Below, in pieces: positions 55,258 to 64,000 of a stretch of DNA of 64,000 nucleotides. Source of the DNA: Daedaleopsis sinensis (taxonomy: Eukaryota; Basidiomycota; Agaricomycetes; Polyporales; Polyporaceae); NCBI GenBank assembly GCA_033807695.1, contig CM066302.1, positions 992,001 to 1,056,000 of the forward strand, in the 5' to 3' direction. Position numbers and translations under genes: made by a program. The first letter of the stretch is position 1, and every line of letters starts with the position of its first letter. The notes below the pieces were generated by a model, which was given only the letters and a program-made list of their open reading frames with translations, was not told the origin of the DNA and did not search any database.

Positions 55258-56622
55258 ATGTCAACGCCCAAGGACGTGCCGATGCTCTACGCAGCGAGCT
55301 GCAATCCCCCGCGTCGCGCGAAGCGTCAGCGCACCGGCTCCCTCGGAGCCACAGATGCGTCGCCCACGGCCCCGACGCCGTCCTCGTCTCCCCAGCAGCG
55401 CCGTGCATCCGGCCGTCCGCCTATCCTCCCCAAGCAACCGGCTGCCGACCGTGAGTACGCACCCCGAGTCTCGCTCCAGTCAGACTCGGGCTCGGACGAG
55501 GAAGACAGCTACGATCCCGGTCGCGAAGTAGCCCCCGCGCCAAAGCGCCGCGGTCGCAAGCCAGGAACGATGTCGCGAACGGCGCGGGAGTCCCTCCGGA
55601 AACTTAACCACTCCCGGATCGAGAAGGCTCGTCGCACCAAGATCAACGAGACGCTCGCGACTTTGAGCAACCTCGTGGGAGACCGCGACCGCATCCTGGC
55701 TTCACAGTCGATGGAGGTGCGCGAGGTCCCCGTGGAGGAGACGGGGAAGAAGGGGAAGGGGAAGACGGAGGAGAAGGAGTTCAAGCTCGACGTCCTCGTC
55801 AAGGCCGTCGAGTATATGCAAGACCTCATCGCTCGTGTGCAGACGCTCGAGGGCAACATGTGTCCCCAATGCCGCTCCGCCGGCGACGACGCCATGGAGG
55901 TCCCTCCCTCGCCGAAGCGGAAACGGGCCGAGGACGCTGTGGATGAGGTGCAGCGCTCTACGAGACGCATGCGCCTCGACCACGAGGAAGACTCGTACAT
56001 TGGGGACGATGAGCACGGGCTCGGCGCCGCCGAGGAGGAGCAGCCGTCGCCCATGCCCTTCGCCAACCCCTCGTCCCGAGCAACAGCCTCGCCCCGGCTC
56101 CCTCCTATTGCGTCCTGGCTTCCGCACCCGTACGTGGACCCGAGCAGCCTCATCAACACCTCCCCGAACACCGCAGCGGTGCGGTCGCCCCCAAACGCGC
56201 AGCTGCCCTCCCCGCCGCCGTCCGGACGCTTCCGCCCCCCGATCACGCTCGCGAACATGCCTGCACTCACCCTTCCTGCCCCCGCGCACCCCCTCACGCC
56301 CGCGGGCGCGCACAGGACGTCGAGCCCGAAGATGCTGCCGCCGCGGCAGCAGCAGCGCAAGTCCATCTCCGCGTCGCCCACGGTGTCGCCGACGTGGACG
56401 CCCGAGGACGAGAGCGCGGCCTCCCTGCTCTTGCAGATGAGCTCGAAGCCGCGCTCGTCGTCCATCAGCTCTACATCCGGGACCTCCACTGCGTCTTCGC
56501 TCTCGTTTTCGAGGTTCATGCCGATCACCCCGAGGGAGGAGCTCCCGAAGGACCGGGCGTTATTGGATTCGGGGTCGATTGAGGTGGTTACTCCTGGCGC
56601 GTTGCTTGGAATGAGAGATTGA
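55258..56622 (+). CDS. bHLH transcription factor
   Basis: Single-exon gene of 454 aa. The basic region and helix 1 read KLNHSRIEKARRTKINETL (from about residue 113), and helix 2 reads FKLDVLVKAVEYMQDLIARV (about 174-198). The His, Glu and Arg spaced as H-x3-E-x3-R are those that read the CACGTG E-box, so that target is predicted. The loop between the helices is long, about 35 residues, and rich in Lys and Glu. A CPQC follows helix 2. The rest is Pro/Ser-rich and probably disordered, as in activation regions. A basic KRRGRKPG patch before the domain may be a nuclear signal or AT-hook. The absence of introns is unusual beside its neighbours. Its target genes are unknown. Confidence 0.86.
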   Translation: MSTPKDVPMLYAASCNPPRRAKRQRTGSLGATDASPTAPTPSSSPQQRRASGRPPILPKQPAADREYAPRVSLQSDSGSDEEDSYDPGREVAPAPKRRGRKPGTMSRTARESLRKLNHSRIEKARRTKINETLATLSNLVGDRDRILASQSMEVREVPVEETGKKGKGKTEEKEFKLDVLVKAVEYMQDLIARVQTLEGNMCPQCRSAGDDAMEVPPSPKRKRAEDAVDEVQRSTRRMRLDHEEDSYIGDDEHGLGAAEEEQPSPMPFANPSSRATASPRLPPIASWLPHPYVDPSSLINTSPNTAAVRSPPNAQLPSPPPSGRFRPPITLANMPALTLPAPAHPLTPAGAHRTSSPKMLPPRQQQRKSISASPTVSPTWTPEDESAASLLLQMSSKPRSSSISSTSGTSTASSLSFSRFMPITPREELPKDRALLDSGSIEVVTPGALLGMRD

Positions 56623-56959
56623 CCTCGCGGTTGCTACTTAACGACTTGATTTTCGTCGCGCCTGTCGATTTGGGGACTGCTGCAGGGTTCTCTCCGAGGC
56701 TGTGTTTGTCGTAGACTGTATGATAGAGTCAGAATGTAGACATGTACTGTTGGTAGTCGTAGCAAGAAGTATACCAATTCCATTCATCGCGAACGCCGGA
56801 CAACTCGGAGTCGAGGGCAAAGGTCGAATAGACGCCGTAATGCACGAACGCGATCGGGACGTGTAGGCGCCGGAGAACGTGGCGCGCGCGTCGCAGCGAC
56901 CCCATAGCATCGCAGCGACACGTGTGTGTACCCCAGACATCTCTTTTCCTCCTCCCACC

Positions 56960-57869
56960 ATGTTCGCCGACGAGCTCAAGACACTCCGGAGGCTTGGGTT
57001 CCGCCATGTCCGTCCCCCTCGCTATGTCCCACCGCGAACGCGATGCTGAACGCTCTGCGCACAGGTGCTGCTCCAGGTCCTCAACTTCGTGTCGGTGCTC
57101 GCGTCCGGGCTCATGATCTGGAAGGGCTTGGGCCTCCTCACGAACACGGAGAGTCCGATCGTCGTCGTGCTCAGGTGCGTGCGCCCGAGCTGCGAGCGGT
57201 GCTGCGTGCGCATATCTGACGATACGATCGTATGGACGCGCAGTGGCTCGATGGAGCCCGCGTTCTACCGCGGGGACCTGCTCTTCCTGACGAACCCCCC
57301 GAGCCAGCGGTACGAGACGGGCGATATCACGGTGTACAAGGTCCCCGGGGCGGACATCCCCATCGTCCACCGGGTGCTGGAAACGCACGATCTCGCATCG
57401 TCGCGGAAGGGGTGCGTTTTTGCTTGTCTTGACCTTATGCGGTGTGCTCACGGAGCGTGCGCCTTCTTTTACGTGTGGCTGGTCGTGCATGCACAGAGCC
57501 GTCGCTGCGAGTCCACTCGGGCAGAAGCAGTTGCTGCTCACGAAGGGCGACAACAACTACATCGACGACATCGAGCTATACCAGGGTCTGGAGTGGCTAG
57601 AGCGGAAACACATCGTCGGGAAGGTCAGAGGGTGAGTCTTACTTTTGACAATGACGTGGTGTAAACATTTAGACGTTGGAATATTTACCGCCCCGAATAT
57701 AGGTTCCTGCCGTATGTGGGATATGTAACTATCGCCATGGTGGGTCTCGCAATTTCCGTGCCGTAGAAGAATGACGCTGATATAGACGACGTCATAGAAC
57801 GACTTCCCACAACTGAAGTACGCGTTGTTGGGCGGCCTCGGTCTTCTTGCACTCATTCAAAGGGAGTAG
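56960..57869 (+). CDS. SEC11: Signal peptidase complex catalytic subunit Sec11
   Basis: Six exons (56960-57007, 57065-57174, 57244-57411, 57497-57631, 57703-57739, 57798-57869) give 189 aa, close to the family length. Sec11 cleaves signal peptides in the ER. The catalytic Ser is in [12 protein letters not shown], the His in IPIVHRV, and the conserved Asp in LTKGDNN. An N-terminal membrane span ([17 protein letters not shown]) and a C-terminal hydrophobic segment are present. Intron 2 (69 nt) keeps the frame if unspliced, but splicing restores the usual VVLSGSMEP. The acceptor at 57496 was chosen over a later AG because only it keeps the LTKGDNN frame. Confidence 0.93.
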
Positions 57870-58550
57870 AGAATTCCACGTATACGCCTGTACTATACGA
57901 TATATTTAATGTAGGGTGTTCTGATCGTACTTCCCCCAGCTCTAATTTTCAGGACGGTCGTTCCACTCAAAGTAGGCAATACTCCAGATGGTGCCAAGCT
58001 CTGTCGTGCTGCACACGGTCAAAGGATCCGGCCTCCATTAAGTGCAATATTCCCTACCACTTCTCTTACTTGCAATAAGGTTTGAATGACGGTCCTCGTG
58101 GAACCATGATAGCGTGGGCATTGCGGTGCTTTTTCTCGACCACGGCTGGCACGGTAATCCACGTATCCCGGCAGGAGGCCCGCGTCAAGGGGCTTGGTCT
58201 CCTTATATGCAACAACTCTCTCAGTCTTCGCTCATGTGGGCATGGCGCACAATATCATTATGGCTCTCCAAGCTGCTGGCGTTGGTGTCTGCTTATCGGC
58301 GACCCCACCCCGTCGGTCAAACACCAATTCCCATACCGTCCCTCCGAGTCGGTTTCTGGCCCTGGCTAGGCGTCCGCGGGAACGTTCATGAGCCATACTC
58401 TCGACATCGTCCGCTCCCTCTTTCCTCTGAAGCTCCTGCAGGATCCTCGCCCGCTGCTACACAACAACGCTGTCCGGGCAACTGACTGTCTCAAGACGCC
58501 TCCTACACTGACATCCTAACTCGGTGTCCGACATCCTGAGTCGCTGCACT
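57870..58550. other. Spacer upstream of the permease gene
   Basis: No exon with splice context is seen. Frames around 58082-58485 look like chance, though a 5' exon of the permease cannot be excluded. Confidence 0.4.
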
Positions 58551-60838
58551 ATGCTCGTCTTCGACAATGACTCCGTCACGCTGGAGATTGAGAAATCTCC
58601 TTATCCGCCGAGCAGCAACGTCTCCGCGCGGTCCCGCGAGTCCCGCGAGAAGCTCCCGGCCGAGGGCGTGCTGATCACCGAGGTGGACAATGTGGCGCAT
58701 GAGGCGAAGACGAAGGTCGGCCGGCTGCTCCGCAGGGTGACCTTGCAGCTTGCGCAGTGGGGACTAGAGGTCAACGGGTGAGCAGTACCCGAGTCTTCAT
58801 TCGTTTTCGATTAAACTACATACGAGTGCTAATGACATTCGTCTGTGTGCGATAGAATCACGCCAGTACCGGAAGAGCAGCGGACGGATAGAAGATTGTA
58901 CCAGTTCTTCTTTGTGTGGTTTTCGGCGAATGCGAACATCTTGACGTGCGTCCTCGACTTGCTCCAACTTGCAGTGGATTCTGCCGCTTGGACTGCTGGG
59001 TGACGGCTGCTGACGACACGCAGGTTGAGCGCAGGGTCTGTGGGCCCAGCCTACTATGGCCTGGGGATCCTGGACTCGTTTTGTGTGATCGTGTTCGTCG
59101 ATGTCTTGTGCGTAGCCCATTCATGCTCTCTTCTCGAATCCCAATGACTAGCTGACCACCTCGCAGCATATGTGCCTTTCCAGCGTTCTTGTGAGCACCA
59201 GACCACGCCATGTCTCGTGTCGAGCGCGATGGTGACTCTCCGTGCAGCGCGACGTTTGGGCCGAAGTTGGGGACGCGGACGATGGTGCAGAGCCGATTCT
59301 CGTGGGGGTGAGTGTCTAGATATGTCGCCGTGGCTGAGGAGTGGGATGGGACGACGATCCTGAATGTGCGCGTAGATACTACGGCGCCATCGTCCCGAGC
59401 GTCTTGAACATGCTTTCGCTGCAAGGCTACCTCGTCGTGAACACCATCGTCGGCGGACAGACCCTGGCGGAAGTCTCAAGCAGGCTGAATGCAACACTGG
59501 GCATCGTCATCATCGCTCTCATATCGCTAGTGGTGCGTTCACATTTGTCTGCTCGTTTGTTTGCGTGGATGTATGATGAACGTGGCCATGCGCGACAGAT
59601 CACTTTCTGTGGCTGTCAGGTTCTCCACTGGTAGGCTGCACCCATATAACTGAACGCAGAGAGGAAGTCTGACGAAGCTTCCAGGTATGAATTGCTCATC
59701 TGGATCCCGAACGTCGTCGCGTTCGTCGTCATGTTGGCTGTCGGAGGATCGCGCCTCGCGAGCGTGCCTTTGACGGGGTCCCAGCCCGCTACCGCCGCGA
59801 CCCTGATGTCCTTCGGCGCATCCCTGGCTGCGACGGTGATCAGCTGGTCCACGCTCACCCCGGACTACGGCGTATACCACGACCACAAAGCCCCCGCGTG
59901 GCGAATGTTCCTCTACGCCTACCTCGGCTTCCTCGTCGCGAGCGTGAGTCTCCCCCTCACTATGTTCTCGCTACTGCTTATCGGCTGGCCGCAGATCCCC
60001 ACACACATGCTCGGGGCAGCGTTCGCCGCCGCCGCGGTCTCCGTGCCCGAATGGGGGTCCGGATTCGAGGACGGCAACAACGTCGGGGGGCTCGTCGCGG
60101 CCGTGCTCGCGCCGACGGGCGGGTTCGGGAAGTTCCTGCTGGTGCTGCTGAGCCTGACGGCCCCAAGTGCGTGCGCGCCGACGATGTACACCGTGTGCAT
60201 GAGCTTCATGACTGTGCACCGTGCGTTTGCGCGGCTGCCGCGATTCGTGGTCGCGCTGCTGTCTACTGCGGTGTACGTTCTCACTCTGCCTCGGCTGGTT
60301 TGAGTCGTTGATTGAGTTGTGTTGGGGATAGGCTCATCCCGATTGCGATCGTCGGCGCGGGCAGCTTCTACGACACCTTCGTGGACATCCTCGGTACGTC
60401 ACCGCACCTTGAGATCCCCATTTGGAGGCACCTTGGCTCTGCATCGCCATCGCTCAGCGTTGCTCACATCTCCTCTCTGCAGCGCTCATCGGGTACTGGC
60501 TCGCGCCGTTCTGCGCGATTGTCCTCACGGAGCACTTCGTGTTCCGGCGCACGTACGCGGCGTATGACGTCCTCGCCGCCTGGGACACGCCGCGGCACCC
60601 GAACCTGCCGCGCCCGTATCCGGCGCTGTGCGCGCTCGCCGCCTCCGTGGTGCTCATCGTCCTGAGCATGCAGCAGCAATGGTTCACCGGGCCGATCGCC
60701 CAGAGGGGCACGGGGGACCTCGGGATGCTCTTGGGGTTCGCGGTCAGCGTCGTGGTGTATGCGGGGGTGCGGTGGGTGGGGATGGCGACGACTTTCTCGC
60801 TACCGAACGTGCGGTCGAGACTCCGCCATGCGGCCTGA
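58551..60838 (+). CDS. NCS1 purine/cytosine permease (Fcy2-like)
   Basis: Ten exons (58551-58777, 58856-58945, 59024-59107, 59167-59190, 59248-59307, 59376-59532, 59599-59630, 59685-60272, 60332-60393, 60483-60838) join in phase to 559 aa. The family pattern is clear: GITPVPEEQRTDRRLYQFFF, WFSANANILTLSAGSVG, the loop FGPKLGTRTMVQSRFSWG, NMLSLQGYLVVNTIVGGQTL, and SWSTLTPDYGVYHDHKAP. About twelve hydrophobic spans are expected at the plasma membrane, carrying purines or cytosine in with protons; the substrate is inferred. One exon is only 24 nt and another 32 nt. The frame is open above 58551 without an ATG, so the start is the first Met. Confidence 0.92.
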
Positions 60839-61089
60839 GTATCGCTGGACACTCCCTCGTGTGTATAATTTGACACGTTACTCGCCAAAATCTTATTATC
60901 TAGGAATGTCTGGTGGAGAGACTTGGACTCATAGCTAAATGGATTGATGTTGTAGAAATACTCGAGTACACAGGAGGAAATGAATTCGTTGCGCCTGAGG
61001 GCGCTTGAACGAATGGTTCACTCGAACACAACACCCGGACGCGACGAAGGTCGGATGCAACCCTGACGCATGCAAGCCCCTTACTCATC

Positions 61090-61930
61090 ATGACGCCTCC
61101 TCGCCTTCGTTGACCGCTGCGCGGACAAGAGCTTCGTGAAGAGCGGAGCGGGGCCTGAGGCTGTGACGATATGGGGTCGGGTACCTTCCGATTTGCCGCG
61201 TCAGTCTCGTCAACCTCGACATCGAAGGCGTCGTGCAGTCAATGACGAGCGTGTGGAGGACGGAGGCCATCATGATGAAGCTTTGAAGATCGACGCGACC
61301 GCGAAGTCGAGCCCCGGGCAGGTGCGCGATGCAGATGAGGAATATTGCGGTCAGCGAGCGGCGGAGAGCAAGGGCAGGCAATGAAGCCAGCTGCTAGTGG
61401 ATCGCTGAGGTACGCACCTGCGCCCGAAGCCGAAGTTGCACTTCTCGCGACGGGATTCAGGATGTCAGGGTTGAGCTTGCCGTCCTTGACTCCTTCATGC
61501 CAAACCTGTCGGAATTGAACCTCTCGGGCTCAGCGTACACGGGCTAGTCGTGCGAGATTGCTCTGCGTCAGTCCGCAGATCACGTCAGCGCTGAGCTTCC
61601 AAACGGCGTGCAATTGTGCGAAGTCAGAACGTACCATTGGTTGGCGATGATAGACGATCTGGCGGGGATGAAGTAGCCGTTATGCTCGTCGTCCTTGAGT
61701 GTCAGGTGCGAGAGGCCGAGCGGGGTGATAGTCTGCCGGCGCATGCACTTCTTGCTGATGGCGGCGATGTAAGGAAGGCGGTCGCGATCCTCGAGGTTCG
61801 AAGGTACCGGAGTCGACGACCGCATCCAGCTCCTTACGTGCATTCTCCTGCACGTCGGGATGGCAGATCATAGCCAGGAAGAACGTTTATAAAGCTGAGG
61901 TCGTCTGTGTTGAAGCTGCGTTAGCATCGT
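61090..61930 (-). pseudogene. Cytochrome P450 relic
   Basis: Pieces of a basidiomycete P450 occur in the right order on the minus strand. The I-to-J helix side reads FFLAMICHPDVQENARKELD; then, after a frame change, come EDRDRLPYIAAISKKCMR and TPLGLSHLTLKDDEHNGYFI with NQW. The later pieces are YAEPERFNSDRF and the heme-region FGFGRR followed past an intron by ACPCSPPLAD, then a C-terminal FDVEVDETDAANRKVPD. Frame shifts and a stop occur between pieces, and the ExxR Arg region is altered. The N-terminal membrane anchor is missing. It is a decayed copy of a monooxygenase gene of unknown substrate. Confidence 0.8.
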
Positions 61931-62929
61931 CATCATCTTGTGTTATTTTACCAGAGCTGTATACCAACCTAGTATACACGCGGCCGGGGCTTGGCCGGGG
62001 CTGTCAATCATAGGCTGGAGTCCACATCCGACGCGAGACTTACATGCGTACTAAGAGACATATGCGACGTCTCTCGCTACTAGCTTCTCCGACTCGAAAT
62101 CGACGTTGGGGTCACTGGACATCTGCTCGAGCGACCAACCTCCGGGTCACATTCTCTTTAGAAATCTGATGTCGCCGCAATGACCGGAGTTCGATGAAGT
62201 GAGGTTCAAGAAGAAGATCCAGTCATAACATTGAAATCTAGCTTGCGATAGGTGTTTTGCGTGTCAAGATCATCCGCTCATCTTCAAGTCATGGATCCGT
62301 GCAACTTGTACAAAGACAATGTGGCCACCATAGCGAATGGTGACTAGTGACCCGAGGTCGTGTAGTTGGAGTGTACGACCAGAGTCCGGGATGTCACAAA
62401 GTAACGTCTGCCGTGTCGAGCTTTGCGGAGGGATAAGCAGCAAATATCATGTTGAGGTGGGTTAGAATATGTACTTACTTAGTATGAACGACCCTTGCGG
62501 TATGTCAGGACTCCGACTCAGATGTTGTACGTCTAGGTCTGGTCTAGTGTCGTAGAGACCATGTACGCCAATTTACCCGTGACCACACGACCCTCATGTA
62601 GACACACTTGTGACCCTGGGTGTAAGTTGTGCGGTTGCACTTACATACATCCCTTTTCCGATTCGTCCCCACTGCAAGCGTGCTGGCATGTTGGCAGACT
62701 ATCATACTTACACCGTCATCGTTAGTACAGGGACGGCCTGCGGCCCGCGTGTGCATAACGACGTCTTCAGCGTCGGAGTCTGGGACCGCGTTATCGCGTT
62801 AGGGCTTGATCTTAGGGATCAAGCCCAGCGGCACAGTGATAGCGGCACAAAGCTTGCGGCTTCCATTAATGGTGTAGCGCTAGAAGAGCACTTTTAAGTT
62901 CTGTCGAGTGCCAAGCTAGTGCAAGACAG
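61931..62929. other. Stretch without a resolved gene
   Basis: No earlier P450 exons were recognised. Short frames on both strands, none with a splice context. Confidence 0.4.
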
Positions 62930-63300
62930 TCACCGTGCGGTTAGAATACACACAGTGCATACAGCGGTCGTAGGGTACTTACCGCACGCACCGTCTACCC
63001 CCTGGAGCTCGAGACACTGATAGGATCTCTGGTTTGAATTCTGCCAGTGGCCCCTGGGTGGAAAAGTGCTCGCTGAAGACTGAGGCATGAGGGACTGGCT
63101 TGGGTTCTCAGGAGGAGCAGAAGCGTGTTGGCAGATGCTGACAGGCACGGGCGCACCATTTGGATCTGTGGGCGCGGTGGGAACGATCCCCATGATGACC
63201 TGACGCGGCAGGGGCATGAGAGGGCTCGGCATGCCACCTGTCCCTCTGACACCGCCGTGGGGAGTCCTGCGACAATGGTCCGATAATAAGGAGGGATCAT
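62930..63300 (-). CDS. Possible exon of a minus-strand gene
   Basis: A minus frame beginning after a CGCAG acceptor at about 63270 reads TPHGGVRGTGGMPSPLMPLP and later QVIMGIVPTAPTDPNGAPVP. It runs to a CGG|TAAGT or GTAAGT donor near 62982. Pro, Gln and Ser are abundant. A related stretch, in the same strand sense (TCTCCATGCGGTGTG against CCCCACGGCGGTGTC), is found about 380 bp further up, near 63640. No family is recognised and the rest of the gene was not found. Confidence 0.3.
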
Positions 63301-63981
63301 ACGATGATGGTGTACGCTGCTAACTTGCTACGATCATCCGTATACTTACGGTCTGAACGATGAGCAGCGACATGCGGTGCGGTTGTGAAATGTAGGTCTG
63401 AGGGAGCGTTCATCCTGCAGCGCCGAGTCAGCAGTACTTGCGCAGGCTCGACTCGGCGCACCGGACAGCTTGACAGGCTTCAGGCGGTCATGGAAGGCTG
63501 TGGAAAGTTGGAGCTAGCCGGCGGTATGTGCGAATACAGCAAGTGCCTCTTCTGTCTTCTTCTGTCCATTTAATATTCAGAGTATGATGGCCGGAGGCGG
63601 GGATGACGGAACGGCGCGCCCGCTGTCACACACCGCATGGAGAGTCTTGCGGAAAGTCGGATGCGTTTGAATTGTGGTGGAGGACTTACGAGAAGAATGA
63701 TCAAAATGCATTGAAAGAGCCCAGCGGGCAGTCCGGCTGTATGTATGTACAGTGTACAGGTTGCGATTGGTGTCCTGGACGAGGCGGGCTGGAACGGCGC
63801 AGAGACGTGGCTCTGCAGGCAAGTTAAGTATTCTTAGACGTGCGCGCGGGTTTAGAAGGGGGAGCTGAGATGGCGACTTACTAGACAGCGTTCTTAAGTT
63901 CAGGGTCTCGCCACGTAAGTATGACCTCCGCGGGAGACACTAGGACTTATCACTAGCGACTCTGCGGGCTGACAAACAGTG
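63301..63981. other. Right end of the window
   Basis: Short frames only. A minus frame at 63577-63822 may be part of the same unresolved gene as the exon to its left. Confidence 0.3.
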
Positions 63982-64000
63982 CAATGATTGGGGCAATTCA

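Noticed and set aside
55509..56528. 339-aa minus-strand frame opposite the bHLH gene
   Set aside because: It is the GC-rich shadow of the bHLH exon; the plus frame has a recognisable domain and promoter.
57175..57243. Reading the second SEC11 intron as coding, since it is in frame
   Set aside because: Splicing restores the invariant SGSMEP block directly after VVL.

Overview
The window is nuclear DNA of a filamentous basidiomycete, most likely a wood-decay Agaricomycete. The genes are cut by many 46-90 nt GT-AG introns. The gene content is fungal (GPI1, SYF2, a Sae2/CtIP-like gene, SEC11, an NCS1 purine/cytosine permease, a Kre9/Knh1-type GPI-anchored protein). Relics of a class II (lignin-type) peroxidase and of a cytochrome P450 point to a white-rot lineage. 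Coordinates were derived by hand from splice-site and phase agreement; no similarity search was run, so family names rest on recognised motifs.

1-20 kb is accessory and repeat-rich. Two F-box-like paralogues face each other tail to tail, next to an open Helitron Rep/helicase gene of about 6 kb. Two inverted copies of a ribonucleotide reductase small-subunit gene follow (10.5-11.7 and 16.1-17.3 kb). They share all four intron positions and a C-terminus lacking the usual docking tail; the second has a premature stop. An orphan 328-aa gene lies between them. Direct repeats and degenerate small ORFs fill the rest.

20-33.5 kb is transposon territory: a two-exon acidic-repeat gene, a hairpin resembling a Helitron 3' end, a CACTA/Tnp2-like transposase broken by one nonsense codon, a convergent 347-aa gene, a ten-exon 617-aa gene of unknown function, a repeat-rich stretch that may be the element's end, a glycine-rich protein with an acylation motif, and a 273-bp MITE with a 3-bp target duplication.

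34-49 kb is a housekeeping block rearranged by an inverted segmental duplication. GPI1 is followed by a CtIP/Sae2-like gene and SYF2 on the minus strand. A spacer holds a protein kinase and a GPI-anchored protein gene. A second inverted arm (45.9-48.4 kb) carries a complete second SYF2 and a CtIP fragment lacking both ends. A deletion of about 1.3 kb distinguishes the arms.

50-64 kb holds two orphan genes (one with an ExK nuclease-like motif and DEEQ repeats, one with a Gly-Glu repeat), the peroxidase relic, a bHLH regulator, SEC11, the NCS1 permease, the P450 relic and a poorly resolved right end.

The observations most worth following are the tail-less ribonucleotide reductase pair beside a Helitron, the inverted duplication that copied SYF2 and a hairpin-repair gene, and the multi-gene cassette around the CACTA transposase.
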